Positions 19,114 through 27,833 of a stretch of 49,357 nucleotides of DNA are shown here, piece after piece (the first letter of the stretch is position 1; each line of letters begins with the position of its first letter). Origin of the DNA: Syntrophomonadaceae bacterium (lineage in GTDB: Bacteria; Bacillota; Dethiobacteria; DTU022; UBA8154); NCBI GenBank assembly GCA_003556225.1, contig PWRN01000058.1, positions 1 to 49,357 on the forward strand, read 5' to 3'. The notes under the pieces were generated by a model. It had not been told where the DNA came from and ran no database searches. It saw only the letters and a program-made list of their open reading frames with translations. The position numbers were made by a program, and so were the translations under genes.

Positions 19114-20010
19114 ATGGAAATTTTTAATACGCTCTCTCTGTGGATTAATGAAATTTTAAGCTTTTTTTTCGGTTTGACGAACAATTATGGATTGGCCATT
19201 ATTATGCTGGCAATCTTGGTAAATATTGTTACTTTCCCTCTCACCAGGAAACAAATCCAATCATCCAAAAAATTGCAGCAGGTCCAGCCGGAATTAAAGA
19301 AAATACAGGAAAAATATCGAAACGATAAAGAAAAACTCAACCGGGCTACCATGGAATTTATGAAGGAGAACAAGGTTAACCCCCTGGGAGGATGTTTGCC
19401 GCTGCTGGTGCAATTCCCCATTATCATTGCCGTATTTAACCTGCTCCGAGAACCAGAAAACATCATTATGCAGACCATTGAAAATTTTAGCCCCTATTTT
19501 TTTAACCTGGATCTGATGGGCTTAAAACTGGCGCTGGACCTAACGCAACCAGACCCCTCTTATATTCTGCCCATTCTTGCTGCTGCAGGCACATTTTTTC
19601 ACCAACGGCTGGTCATGACCGACCCCAAGCAAAGAATGCTTATGTATATTTTCCCGGTCATGATTTTAGTTATTAGTGTGAGCTTTCCAGCCGGGTTGGT
19701 CCTTTATTGGCTGACTAACTCCATGTTCTCCGTGGGCAACCACTTTATCATTAAGACATCTTCGGAGAAGCCAGTGGGACAGAAGGAAGAAAAAGGGAAA
19801 AAAATTGAATCTGAAAAAGAACGATCCTCCAGTCAGGAAAATGATGCAGGAGAGAAAGCAGATAATGGAAGCGCAGTTAGGAAAGAGACCGCCGTAGAGC
19901 AGACACCAAGGAGATCAAAAAGCAAGAAAAAGACTGCCCCCTCGGAAGCCTCCGTGCGCAAGAAGAAGACTTCCAAGAGTAAAAAGAAAGGGGCTGGAAA
20001 ATCGAAATGA
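19114..20010 (+). CDS. yidC: Membrane protein insertase YidC (SpoIIIJ/OxaI type)
   Basis: Inserts and folds membrane proteins with or without Sec. It has 298 residues. The short N-terminus lacks a lipobox, unlike Bacillus SpoIIIJ. The conserved core begins NYGLAIIMLAILVNIVTFPLTRKQ, with the groove Arg in PLTRKQ. A cytoplasmic helical loop (residues 48-85) and further membrane segments to about 215 follow. The last 80 residues are charged and end in a Lys/Ser-rich tail, KSKKK repeats, as in forms that bind ribosomes directly. The stop overlaps the jag start. Confidence 0.96.
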   Translation: MEIFNTLSLWINEILSFFFGLTNNYGLAIIMLAILVNIVTFPLTRKQIQSSKKLQQVQPELKKIQEKYRNDKEKLNRATMEFMKENKVNPLGGCLPLLVQFPIIIAVFNLLREPENIIMQTIENFSPYFFNLDLMGLKLALDLTQPDPSYILPILAAAGTFFHQRLVMTDPKQRMLMYIFPVMILVISVSFPAGLVLYWLTNSMFSVGNHFIIKTSSEKPVGQKEEKGKKIESEKERSSSQENDAGEKADNGSAVRKETAVEQTPRRSKSKKKTAPSEASVRKKKTSKSKKKGAGKSK

Positions 20011-20645
20011 ATTCGGTCGAAGTCAGCGCCAAAACGGTTGAAGAAGCTGTAGCAGAGGGACTTAAATCTCTGGGCGTTAAAAAGGATAATGTCAACATCG
20101 AAGTATTAAGTGAGCCCTCGCAGGGGATCCTGAAACTGCTGGGTTCCAATAAGCCTGCCAAGGTGCGCTTGATCGTGCGGCGGGAGTCTGAAGAATATAT
20201 TATGGACTTTTTGCAAGATCTGGTAGAAAGAATGGGCGTCCGAGGAGAAATTGTAAAACAGAATGCCCGGGAAAACAGTGATTCGGGGCTGATTAATTTA
20301 GAAGTGGTCGGAGAAAACCTGGGTGTTTTGATCGGAAAAAGGGGAAACACCCTTAACGCCATTCAATACCTGGCGAACGTGGTATACCAGCGACAATTTC
20401 AGCTGGAGCGGGGCCGTGTTTTGATTGACATCGAGAACTATCGCTTGAAACGCAAAAAAACCTTGGAACATTTGGCAAAAAGCCTGGCATCAAAAGTAAA
20501 AAGAACCGGGCAAGAAGTCATCTTGGAACCCATGACTCCCCAGGAAAGACGGATTATTCACATCGTCTTAAAAGACAGCAAGGATGTTGTGACTTACAGT
20601 CAAGGGGATGAACCGCACAGAAAGATTGTCATTGCTCCGCGTTAA
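20007..20645 (+). CDS. jag: RNA-binding protein Jag/KhpB
   Basis: Single-stranded RNA-binding protein next to yidC in most Bacillota, linked to cell-wall and division control. It has 212 residues. The Jag_N domain covers about 1-50 (KTVEEAVAEGLKSLGV). The KH domain has LGVLIGKRGNTLNAIQYL near 110-127. The R3H domain at the end has EPMTPQERRIIHIVLKD. The ATG overlaps the yidC stop, so the two are translated together. A terminator follows at 20667. Confidence 0.95.
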   Translation: MNSVEVSAKTVEEAVAEGLKSLGVKKDNVNIEVLSEPSQGILKLLGSNKPAKVRLIVRRESEEYIMDFLQDLVERMGVRGEIVKQNARENSDSGLINLEVVGENLGVLIGKRGNTLNAIQYLANVVYQRQFQLERGRVLIDIENYRLKRKKTLEHLAKSLASKVKRTGQEVILEPMTPQERRIIHIVLKDSKDVVTYSQGDEPHRKIVIAPR

Positions 20646-20666
20646 AGAGAGAATAGAGTTTCTCTG

Positions 20667-20703
20667 CCGCACGAGTCCATGCGTGGTGGAACGTGCGGTT
20701 TTT
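20667..20703 (+). terminator. Rho-independent terminator after jag
   Basis: CCGCACG at 20667-20673 pairs with CGTGCGG at 20692-20698, enclosing a small CCATGCGTGG hairpin, and is followed by TTTTT. It separates rpmH-jag from mnmE. Confidence 0.8.
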
Positions 20704-20765
20704 GTCTAGAAGCAGCGAATCTTGCTTCCAAGGTGTTGGTCCAGCGCAAATGGAGGATGAAGATC

Positions 20766-22205
20766 GTGTTAGACCTGGATTATCTAGATAGCCAGGATGA
20801 TACCATTGTAGCGGTCTCCACTCCGCCGGGAGAAGGCGGTATCGGGATTGTGCGTTTAAGCGGCTCCAGGGCCCTGGAAATCGGGTGCTCTCATTTTCGA
20901 CGCAAGCAGGATCTATCTCGGGGAAGCGGTCTAAAACGGGATTTTTCACCGGCCGCGAGAAAGCTTTACCACGGTTACTTTACTGATCAACAAGGAGAAG
21001 CAATTGACGAAATACTCTTTAGCTACATGCCTGGCCCCCATTCTTATACCTGCGAGGATGTTGTAGAAATCAATGCCCACGGGGGTATTCTCTCCATCCG
21101 GAACATCTTAAATGCCCTGATGCACAGCGAAGCAAGGCTGGCAGCTCCTGGAGAGTTTACCCGCAGGGCATATCTAAACGGCCGCATCGATTTGGTTCAG
21201 GCGGAAAGCAATTTAGCGCTCATCCGTGCAAAAACAGAAAAAGGGATGAAAGCGGCGCTCCAGGGTGTTCAGGGGAAGCTTTCAGCAAGCATCTATGATT
21301 TGCGTCGAACGCTTTTAGATATTTCTGCTGAAATCGAAGTTAACGTGGATTTTCCCCATGAGGACGTGGAATGGGAACTGCAGCACCGCGGTGAAATCAT
21401 CAGTCAAGTCCAGGTCTGCAAGGAGCAAGTTGATCGGTTGCGGGAGAGGCATAGAGCTGGGAAAATATTACAGGAGGGGCTCAAGACAGTCATTGCCGGC
21501 AAGCCAAATGTCGGCAAGTCATCCCTCTATAATTACCTGCTTGGTGAAAACAGAGCCCTGGTTACGGATATCCCAGGAACGACAAGAGATCTGCTCAGCG
21601 ATTTTATCAATATTCAAGGCATACCGCTTAAAATAATGGATACAGCGGGTATTCGAGTTGATGGCGACGTGGTTGAACGATTGGGCATGGATATTTCACG
21701 GCATGCGCTTGAAGAGGCGGATCTAATCATCTTTATATTGGACGCCGGCACCGGCATAACCGAAGAGGATCATTATGTTTACCGCACAATGGACGAGATG
21801 GGGGAAGCTTCGCTGATCATCCTGGTTAATAAGATCGATTTAACCACCGGGATGACTCCAGAAGTCATCGGTCAAGGCTTTCAATATGATGGACTGGTCT
21901 ATGCCTCCATTTTAGAAAATATAGGTATGGATGAATTGAAAAGAGCAATTATTGAAAAAACCTATGCGGGAGAAATTCAGGGAGAAGAAGGTGCCTTGGT
22001 GCTGGAGGCCAGGCAGGGAGAACTGCTGCAGCGAGCAGCAGCTTTGCTGCAGGATGCCCTGGTTTCCCTGGAGGGAAACATGCCCATGGATATTATCACC
22101 ATCGATTTGAACCAGGCCTATGAACGACTGGGAGAAATTGTCGGCGAACATATGAAGGGCGACCTGCTGGAGGTGATTTTCGGGCGGTTTTGTATTGGCA
22201 AATAA
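20766..22205 (+). CDS. mnmE: tRNA modification GTPase MnmE (TrmE)
   Basis: GTPase that, with MnmG, adds the carboxymethylaminomethyl group to U34 of certain tRNAs. From the chosen start it has 479 residues. The N-terminal folate-binding domain starts DDTIVAVSTPPGEGGIGIVRLSG. The G domain has GKPNVGKSS (245-253), GTTRD (271-275), DTAGIR (292-297) and NKID. The C-terminus ends FCIGK with the catalytic-site Cys. The start is GTG at 20766, 9 nt after GGAGG; an in-frame ATG at 20757 directly abuts GGAGG and is less likely. MnmG, its obligate partner, is not next to it. Confidence 0.96.
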   Translation: MLDLDYLDSQDDTIVAVSTPPGEGGIGIVRLSGSRALEIGCSHFRRKQDLSRGSGLKRDFSPAARKLYHGYFTDQQGEAIDEILFSYMPGPHSYTCEDVVEINAHGGILSIRNILNALMHSEARLAAPGEFTRRAYLNGRIDLVQAESNLALIRAKTEKGMKAALQGVQGKLSASIYDLRRTLLDISAEIEVNVDFPHEDVEWELQHRGEIISQVQVCKEQVDRLRERHRAGKILQEGLKTVIAGKPNVGKSSLYNYLLGENRALVTDIPGTTRDLLSDFINIQGIPLKIMDTAGIRVDGDVVERLGMDISRHALEEADLIIFILDAGTGITEEDHYVYRTMDEMGEASLIILVNKIDLTTGMTPEVIGQGFQYDGLVYASILENIGMDELKRAIIEKTYAGEIQGEEGALVLEARQGELLQRAAALLQDALVSLEGNMPMDIITIDLNQAYERLGEIVGEHMKGDLLEVIFGRFCIGK

Positions 22206-22259
22206 ACGGCCTTGAAAATCAGCGGCACCCGACAGCAGCCCCATACTGGAAGGTAATGC

Positions 22260-22973
22260 ATGGAAATACCGACGGTAATAGATTTTTTTAAGCAGCGTGG
22301 AATACCTTTGACCCGGGAACAGGCGCGGTTGTTTTTGGTTCATAAGAAATTCCTGCAGCAGGAAAACAAGCGAATAAATTTAACGCGGATTACCGAAGAA
22401 GCGAGAATGCTGGAAGAACACTTTTGGGATTCCGTAGCTTGTCTGGAGCAGGGCCGTTCCTTTATCGGATCGACCTTGTTAGATATAGGAACGGGAGCCG
22501 GCTTTCCAGGTGTTCCCATCAAAATTCTCTTTCCCGAGATTCAGCTGACCCTGATGGAATCAGCCGGAAGAAGAGCAGCATACTTGAGGCAGCTGGTTCG
22601 TGAATTAAACCTTGAGGGGATAGAGGTTATCCAGCATCGGGCAGAAGAGTTTGGCAGGAATAAGGGGAGAGAGATGTACTCCTGGGTTGTGGCCAGGGCT
22701 TTGGCGCCTTTAGTGACTGGTGTTGAGCTCGCTCTTCCATTAGTCCAGGTAAACGGGTTTTTCTGGGCATACAAGGGGCGGGATTACCAACAAGAGTTGG
22801 AGGAAGCCCGGACGGTTATTGCTAGATGCGGCGGCCTACTGGAGGCGGTTATGCCTTACCAACTACCCGGGGAATCCATCCACAGGAATGTCTTGGTTTT
22901 TAAAAAGGAAAAACCTGCGGAGACAGCTTTACCGCGAAAAAGTGGAATGCCGCAAAAACGTCCGTTGTACTGA
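22260..22973 (+). CDS. rsmG: 16S rRNA (guanine527-N7)-methyltransferase
   Basis: SAM-dependent methyltransferase for G527 in 16S rRNA. It has 237 residues. The family start NKRINLTRITE is followed by the SAM motif LLDIGTGAGFPGVPIKI and later VVARALAPL and WAYKGRD. The ATG at 22260 has GGAAGGT 5-6 nt upstream. It directly follows mnmE with a 54-bp gap, where mnmG normally sits in Bacillota. Confidence 0.96.
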   Translation: MEIPTVIDFFKQRGIPLTREQARLFLVHKKFLQQENKRINLTRITEEARMLEEHFWDSVACLEQGRSFIGSTLLDIGTGAGFPGVPIKILFPEIQLTLMESAGRRAAYLRQLVRELNLEGIEVIQHRAEEFGRNKGREMYSWVVARALAPLVTGVELALPLVQVNGFFWAYKGRDYQQELEEARTVIARCGGLLEAVMPYQLPGESIHRNVLVFKKEKPAETALPRKSGMPQKRPLY

Positions 22974-23050
22974 GATTTTCTAATAGCGGCAATTAATCAC
23001 AAAAAGTCCGTCGATAGGTGTAAATTCTTTCAGGAAGGGGGTGAAGAACG

Positions 23051-23944
23051 GTGAAAGAGCACTTTGATAAAATAATGGGCATGCAAGGCAAGGAATTTAG
23101 TGTGGAAAACATCAGGTCTGTGCCCCTGGATAAGATTAGAACAAACCCATATCAGCCGAGAAAGGACTTTGAGCAGGGGAAAATTGAAGAGTTGGCTCAA
23201 TCCATCAAAACGTATGGACTGCTTCAGCCCGTTGTTCTTTCCTCGGATCAGGACGAATACTATCTTGTTGCAGGAGAACGAAGATATTTGGCCTGTAAAT
23301 TTCTGGGATGGGTTGAAATCCCTGCCATCATCCGTAAGTACTCTCATAGTTCCATGGTGGCCGTGGCTTTGATTGAGAATATCCAGCGAGAAGATTTAAA
23401 CTTCCTGGAAGAGGCAGAAGGGTATCGCAGGTTAATGGAAGATTTTCATTTTACCCAGGAAGTCCTGGCACAGCGGTTAGGTAAAAGCCAATCGAGTATC
23501 GCGAACAAACTGCGCCTGCTTAAACTTTCTGAAGAAGTCAAAAACCTGTTAAAGACGGAAAAACTGTCGGAGCGGCATGCCCGTGCTTTATTAAAACTAA
23601 GCTGTCCGCAAAAGCAAAAAGAAGTCGTGGAACAGATCATGAGCGAAGCGATGAGCGTGAAAGAAACAGAGATGCTGGTAGAAGATATCCAAAGAATGCA
23701 AGACAATGCAAGCGCGGGAAGTTCCGGGAACAAGGTTCCCGGGGCTGTTCAACCCCGGGAACCACAAAAGAAAGTTGTGGTTCGGGACGCGCGAATATTT
23801 TTAAATACGATGCGGCAGGCCGTAAAAATGATCAGGCGGTCGGGACTCTATCCCCAGGTCAGCGAGACAGAAGATGAAACCTGCTGGGAGGTGCGTATCC
23901 GTCTTCCAAAACCAAACAGCAAGAAGGTGGTCTTTAAGGATTAG
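23051..23944 (+). CDS. noc: Nucleoid occlusion protein Noc (ParB family)
   Basis: ParB-like CTP-dependent clamp that blocks division over the nucleoid. It has 297 residues. The N-terminus MKEHFDKIMGMQGKEF resembles the amphipathic membrane-targeting start of B. subtilis Noc. The CTP motif is GERRYLA at 76-82; the canonical third Arg is Leu. In the DNA-binding helices, Q147, K153, K158 and R175 fall where Noc proteins have the Q-K-K-R set that distinguishes them from ParB. A disordered linker near 215-240 is encoded by a strong GGTTCCCGGGG inverted repeat. The start is GTG with AGGGGGTGA upstream. Confidence 0.92.
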   Translation: MKEHFDKIMGMQGKEFSVENIRSVPLDKIRTNPYQPRKDFEQGKIEELAQSIKTYGLLQPVVLSSDQDEYYLVAGERRYLACKFLGWVEIPAIIRKYSHSSMVAVALIENIQREDLNFLEEAEGYRRLMEDFHFTQEVLAQRLGKSQSSIANKLRLLKLSEEVKNLLKTEKLSERHARALLKLSCPQKQKEVVEQIMSEAMSVKETEMLVEDIQRMQDNASAGSSGNKVPGAVQPREPQKKVVVRDARIFLNTMRQAVKMIRRSGLYPQVSETEDETCWEVRIRLPKPNSKKVVFKD

Positions 23945-24063
23945 ACATACAGCGATCGGGGCGCTGGACACCTGCTATGAAATAACCTTTGAAAAACTTC
24001 TTAGAGACATAAAACAGAAAGAAGCGTAATTCCGTACATAATCATAGAGAAAAGCAGGGCTAC

Positions 24064-24094
24064 AAAACCGGACTCAAACCGGTTTTTGTTTTTT
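24064..24094 (+). terminator. Rho-independent terminator between noc and parA
   Basis: AAAACCGG at 24064-24071 pairs with CCGGTTTT at 24079-24086 over a 7-nt loop, followed by GTTTTTT. The rest of the 231-bp gap shows no other clear signal. Confidence 0.75.
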
Positions 24095-24175
24095 AGAGAA
24101 GGAACTTCTTTTGTGGTTACCGAATATATCTGAAAGCTGTGATCTGATAGCGTGTCAACAAATGAGGTGAAGCGC

Positions 24176-24934
24176 ATGCAGGGAGTCCTGGCCATCACGA
24201 ATCAAAAAGGAGGCGTGGGCAAAACGACTACAGCAGTGAATCTAAGCGCCTATTTGGCCAGCATGGGTAAGAAAGTTTTACTGCTGGATATTGACCCCCA
24301 GGGAAATACCACCAGCGGCATAGGCCTGGATAAAGATTCCGTAAAAGGATGTATCTATGATGCCCTGATCAATGAAGTCTTTGTGAAGCAGGTTATTTAC
24401 AAAACAGGGCAAGCGGGGTTACATATTATACCGGCAACCATTCAGCTGGCTGGCGCAGAGATAGAGCTCGTCCCGACGCTTTCACGCGAAGTCAGGCTCA
24501 AGACCGTGATCGAACCGGTTCGAGATGCCTATGATTTTATGATTATCGATTGCCCACCATCCCTGGGCCTTTTAACCCTCAATGCCTTAACGGCGGCCGA
24601 TACGGTTTTGGTCCCCATCCAATGTGAATACTATGCCCTGGAAGGATTGGGCCAACTAGTAAATACCATCAACCTGGTCAAGAAACACTTGAACAAGAAC
24701 TTAACCATTGGCGGGGTTCTTTTAACCATGTACGATACGCGCACCAACCTATCCTTTCAGGTAGCCGAAGAGGTCAGGCGCTACTTTGGAGAGTTGGTTT
24801 TCCAGGCCGTGATCCCGAGAAACGTCCGCCTGAGCGAGGCACCCAGCCATGGACAGGCAATTATTGATTACGATCCAAAAAGTAAGGGGGCAGAAATATA
24901 TCAAGCACTTGCTGAGGAGGTGATTAGTCGTTGA
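24176..24934 (+). CDS. parA: Chromosome partitioning ATPase ParA (Soj)
   Basis: Walker-type ATPase that works with ParB-parS in origin segregation and, in B. subtilis, controls DnaA. It has 252 residues. The deviant Walker A is KGGVGKTTT near residue 11, then LLLDIDPQGNTTSG, and Walker B is MIIDCPPSLGLLT. The ATG at 24176 with GAGGTGA 5 nt upstream is chosen over an in-frame GTG at 24152. The stop overlaps the parB start (TTGA), with AGGAGGTGA within the end of parA. Confidence 0.97.
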   Translation: MQGVLAITNQKGGVGKTTTAVNLSAYLASMGKKVLLLDIDPQGNTTSGIGLDKDSVKGCIYDALINEVFVKQVIYKTGQAGLHIIPATIQLAGAEIELVPTLSREVRLKTVIEPVRDAYDFMIIDCPPSLGLLTLNALTAADTVLVPIQCEYYALEGLGQLVNTINLVKKHLNKNLTIGGVLLTMYDTRTNLSFQVAEEVRRYFGELVFQAVIPRNVRLSEAPSHGQAIIDYDPKSKGAEIYQALAEEVISR

Positions 24935-25845
24935 ACAAAAAGAAGCCATCCAAAGGATTGGGCAGAGGGCTGGGAGCGATTTTTACTGATCTGCAGGAAA
25001 CAGATGCTCCACCACAGGATACGGTATACGTCCAAGAAATCCCGCTGGATAAAATTGCGCCGAACCCCAGGCAGCCCAGGAAAGGGTTTGATCCTGGAAA
25101 GATCAAGGAGTTGGCAGAAACCATTGCCACGCATGGCGTCATTCAGCCCGTGGTTGTCCAAAAATCTGGTGACGGCTACCTCTTAATTGCCGGGGAGCGC
25201 AGGGTTCGCGCCTCGACCATGGCGGGGTTAACCCATATACCCGCCTTAGTCAAAGACTACAGCAGTGCAGAAATAATGGAAATAACCCTGGTCGAGAACC
25301 TGCAGCGGGAAGATCTTAATCCTATCGAAGAAGCACTAGCCTATCAACAGCTCATCGATGAGTTTGGTTTGACCCAGGAAAAACTGGCCGGCAGGCTGGG
25401 GAAAAGCCGCTCAGCCATTACCAACGCACTGCGCCTGCTGGCATTGGACGATGAGATGAAGCAGTATGTTCTGGAGGGGCGGCTGACTGCGGGACAGATT
25501 CGTCCTCTTTTGACATTGGACAGCAAAGATGAGCAAAAAGCGCTGGCACGTAGTGCTGTTAAGCATCACTGGAGCACGCGGAAAATTGAAGCTGTTGCAC
25601 AAAAGATCAAAGCCGGACATGCGATAGAAAAACGTGCTGCCGAGGACGAAAGGGCCGTCGAAAATGGCGATCAAAACCATGTTGAGCAGCTAGTTCTCCA
25701 TGACATCCTTGAGCGAATGAGAAGATATTACGGGACAAAAGTATCCATAAAAAGAGGAAAACGGGAAGGAAAAATTGAATTATCCTTTTTTGGCGACGAG
25801 GATCTGGGGCGGCTGGTGCAGTTGATGTTACATGAAGAGGTTTAA
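24931..25845 (+). CDS. parB: Chromosome partitioning protein ParB (Spo0J)
   Basis: CTPase clamp that loads at parS and spreads, recruiting SMC and ParA. It has 304 residues. It starts NKKKPSKGLGRGLGAIF, the typical ParB N-terminus that contacts ParA. The CTP motif is GERRVRA (88-94), followed by ENLQREDLN. The residues at the ParB/Noc specificity positions are R160, A166, A171 and G188, close to the R-T-A-G set of parS-binding ParBs. The start is TTG at 24931 overlapping the parA stop. A perfect parS lies 175 bp downstream. Confidence 0.97.
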   Translation: MNKKKPSKGLGRGLGAIFTDLQETDAPPQDTVYVQEIPLDKIAPNPRQPRKGFDPGKIKELAETIATHGVIQPVVVQKSGDGYLLIAGERRVRASTMAGLTHIPALVKDYSSAEIMEITLVENLQREDLNPIEEALAYQQLIDEFGLTQEKLAGRLGKSRSAITNALRLLALDDEMKQYVLEGRLTAGQIRPLLTLDSKDEQKALARSAVKHHWSTRKIEAVAQKIKAGHAIEKRAAEDERAVENGDQNHVEQLVLHDILERMRRYYGTKVSIKRGKREGKIELSFFGDEDLGRLVQLMLHEEV

Positions 25846-26197
25846 GCGACGGAAGCGCCATGACGGCGATTCGCTGTGCTCTTTGACGCAGTTCGACGCA
25901 GCCGTATTTCAAACATTGTCCTTTTCGAGCTGGCGAACCAACGCCTCGCCTGAGAACGCATAAGTAGTGGAGTTTTTGGCTCAATATCACAGATTTAATA
26001 ATTTTCTGCTAAGAAGGCAATGTTTCACGTGAAACATTATCTCCACATGACGGTCCGGTTAAAGCCGGCCGGGGTTTTACGTAACGGATGCTGTAATTTT
26101 AAAAATGACGCCCTGCTGCATTTGCCAGGCCTCGTCTTATTTGAACCTTGCGGAGATGTAACCATCAAGTAAAAGCTGCATGGAGGTGAAGTGTCTT
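25846..26197. other. parB downstream gap holding parS
   Basis: This 352-bp stretch has no credible gene. It holds the parS site at 26021-26036. I saw no clear terminator or promoter in it. Confidence 0.7.
26021..26036. promoter_or_regulatory. parS: parS centromere site
   Basis: TGTTTCACGTGAAACA, identical to the consensus bacterial parS, within a perfect 20-bp palindrome spanning 26019-26038. This is the ParB loading site, about 8 kb from oriC and just downstream of parB. Confidence 0.97.
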
Positions 26198-27115
26198 TTG
26201 CCAGACAAGCATCGCAAGAAGCTTTTTACAATCATCGTTATCCCCCACAACGAAGAAACGGTGTTGAATCTTCGCATTCCTCTATACCTTTTCCAGGCCA
26301 TGGGTATTTTGCTGGTCTGCGGGCTGGTTTGCGGGCATCTGTGGCTCAGCGATGTCCTGCATGTTCAAGAAAATGCAACAGAGATCAGTCGCTTGCAGGC
26401 GACCAATCGCGCGTTGCACGAAGATATTGATCGCATGACCATGGAGACGGAAAGGCTGTTGGAGCACGTGCAGGAGATGGAGCTGCTGACCCTGGAAGTG
26501 CGGGAAATGATTGATCTCCCTGCCGGAGAAAGAAGGCAAGAAGAGGCGGGATGGGATGTTTTTTTGACCAGCAACGAGCAGCCCGGGTTGCTGGCCAGTC
26601 GAGGCGGAAACCCAGTGATCGCGCGCAACATGTCCAACATATCTCATCTACAGGGCTTTTTGCCAGAATTCAATGAAGATCTCTCTCAACTGAGAGAGGA
26701 TATTCGCGATCACCAGCGAGAAATGGCATCTACCCCTTCAATCTGGCCGGCCCAGGGCCGGGTGACGTCGGAGTTTGGCCCTCGTGCATCGCCTTTTACC
26801 GGGCGCAGAGAATTCCATTACGGCATTGACATTGCGGGGCCCCGGGGTTCACTTATCGTTGCTGCCGCCCAAGGAAAAGTAGATGTTGCTACATATCGAC
26901 GCGGTATGGGCAATACGGTTATCATTGAGCATGGCTACGGATACCGGACTGTTTATGCGCACCTTTCCGGTTTTGCTGTTGCCCCGGGGCATGTTGTGGA
27001 AAAAGGAGAGAAAATCGGCTACATGGGAAGCACAGGGTTTAGCACGGGACCTCACCTGCACTATGAAGTACATGTTAACGGGGTGGCCGTGGATCCCCGA
27101 AACTTTTTCCCTTAG
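26198..27115 (+). CDS. Membrane-anchored M23 family metallopeptidase
   Basis: Likely peptidoglycan endopeptidase of the LytM type. From the chosen start it has 305 residues. A short basic N-terminus is followed by one membrane span at about 27-51, a coiled-coil-like region (about 60-110), a linker, and the M23 domain from about 185. Zn ligands are H207 and D211 in FHYGIDIAG and H288 in PHLHYEV (286-288). The start is TTG at 26198, 8 nt after GGAGGTGA; the in-frame ATG at 26180 lies in front of that site and would leave it inside the gene. It precedes a bactofilin gene. Such pairs often shape the cell envelope together, which is inferred here. Confidence 0.88.
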   Translation: MPDKHRKKLFTIIVIPHNEETVLNLRIPLYLFQAMGILLVCGLVCGHLWLSDVLHVQENATEISRLQATNRALHEDIDRMTMETERLLEHVQEMELLTLEVREMIDLPAGERRQEEAGWDVFLTSNEQPGLLASRGGNPVIARNMSNISHLQGFLPEFNEDLSQLREDIRDHQREMASTPSIWPAQGRVTSEFGPRASPFTGRREFHYGIDIAGPRGSLIVAAAQGKVDVATYRRGMGNTVIIEHGYGYRTVYAHLSGFAVAPGHVVEKGEKIGYMGSTGFSTGPHLHYEVHVNGVAVDPRNFFP

Positions 27116-27266
27116 AATCCTGGGAGCTGGGAATAACAAAGGCGGTTTTCGGTGTTTACTGCGGCGAACTCCGGGTGTGGGTGCGGCTTTAACGCAGAGG
27201 AGGCGTTTCCCTCTTGAGCGGTCTCCGGATGGCGTCGAGCTGTGCATGTCTGTGCATGTCGTATTC

Positions 27267-27290
27267 TCACCGCGATCAATTGCGCGGTGA
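27267..27290. repeat. Inverted repeat upstream of bactofilin
   Basis: TCACCGCG at 27267-27274 and CGCGGTGA at 27283-27290 are perfect complements with an 8-nt spacer. Just before it, TGTGCATGTC is repeated twice in tandem (27241-27260). It could be an operator or part of a weak terminator of the peptidase gene; no T-run follows. Confidence 0.6.
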
Positions 27291-27326
27291 CCGCATGTGA
27301 TCTTGATAAAAAGTGAGGCGAGGGGT

Positions 27327-27833
27327 TTGTTCAAAAAAAGGAAGTCGTCTGATCCCCGCAAAATCGATACCTTTATCGGAAAAGAAACCAAGATGTCCGG
27401 AAGCTTAAATGCCAAGGGAACAATCAGGATCGACGGCGGTTTCGAGGGAGAGATTGTTTCCCAGGGCGATGTGATCATCGGTGGCGAAGCCCAGCTAAAG
27501 GCCCGGGTGACCGGGAGAAACGTGACCCTTGGAGGCAGAGTCGAAGGCGATGTGCAGGCAGAGAACAAGTTGGAAATACTCAACAAGGGAGAGCTGTTCG
27601 GTAATATTCATACGGGGACCCTGGCGATTGAAGAAGGGGGCTATTTTACTGGGCTGTGCAATATGACAGGCAGCAACAAGAAAAATTTTGCCCCCAGCCA
27701 AGAAAGTGAGGGAGAGCAAACTGCAGATTTGACTCGCGACGGGGCAGAACGGGATGATGAGCAAACCGCTCCGGGGGAGGCGGCGCAAAAGAGCCCAATG
27801 CCTGCTGAAAAGGTAGGGGGAGAGCGTCGCTGA
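27327..27833 (+). CDS. Bactofilin (polymer-forming cytoskeletal protein)
   Basis: Self-polymerising beta-helix scaffold protein. Residues about 10-105 form the bactofilin domain: DTFIGKETKMSGSLNAKGTIRIDGGFEGEI, then repeated GDVIIGGEA and NVTLGGRVEGDV units. An acidic, low-complexity tail of about 55 residues follows. TTG at 27327 is the preferred start (168 residues) with GAGG 8 nt upstream; GTG at 27297 is possible. Bactofilins next to M23 peptidase genes are a known arrangement in cell-shape control. Confidence 0.9.
   Translation: MFKKRKSSDPRKIDTFIGKETKMSGSLNAKGTIRIDGGFEGEIVSQGDVIIGGEAQLKARVTGRNVTLGGRVEGDVQAENKLEILNKGELFGNIHTGTLAIEEGGYFTGLCNMTGSNKKNFAPSQESEGEQTADLTRDGAERDDEQTAPGEAAQKSPMPAEKVGGERR

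Noticed and set aside
26849-27586. Minus-strand open frame of 245 codons
   Set aside because: Covers the M23 peptidase and bactofilin genes in antisense; low-complexity composition and no domain.
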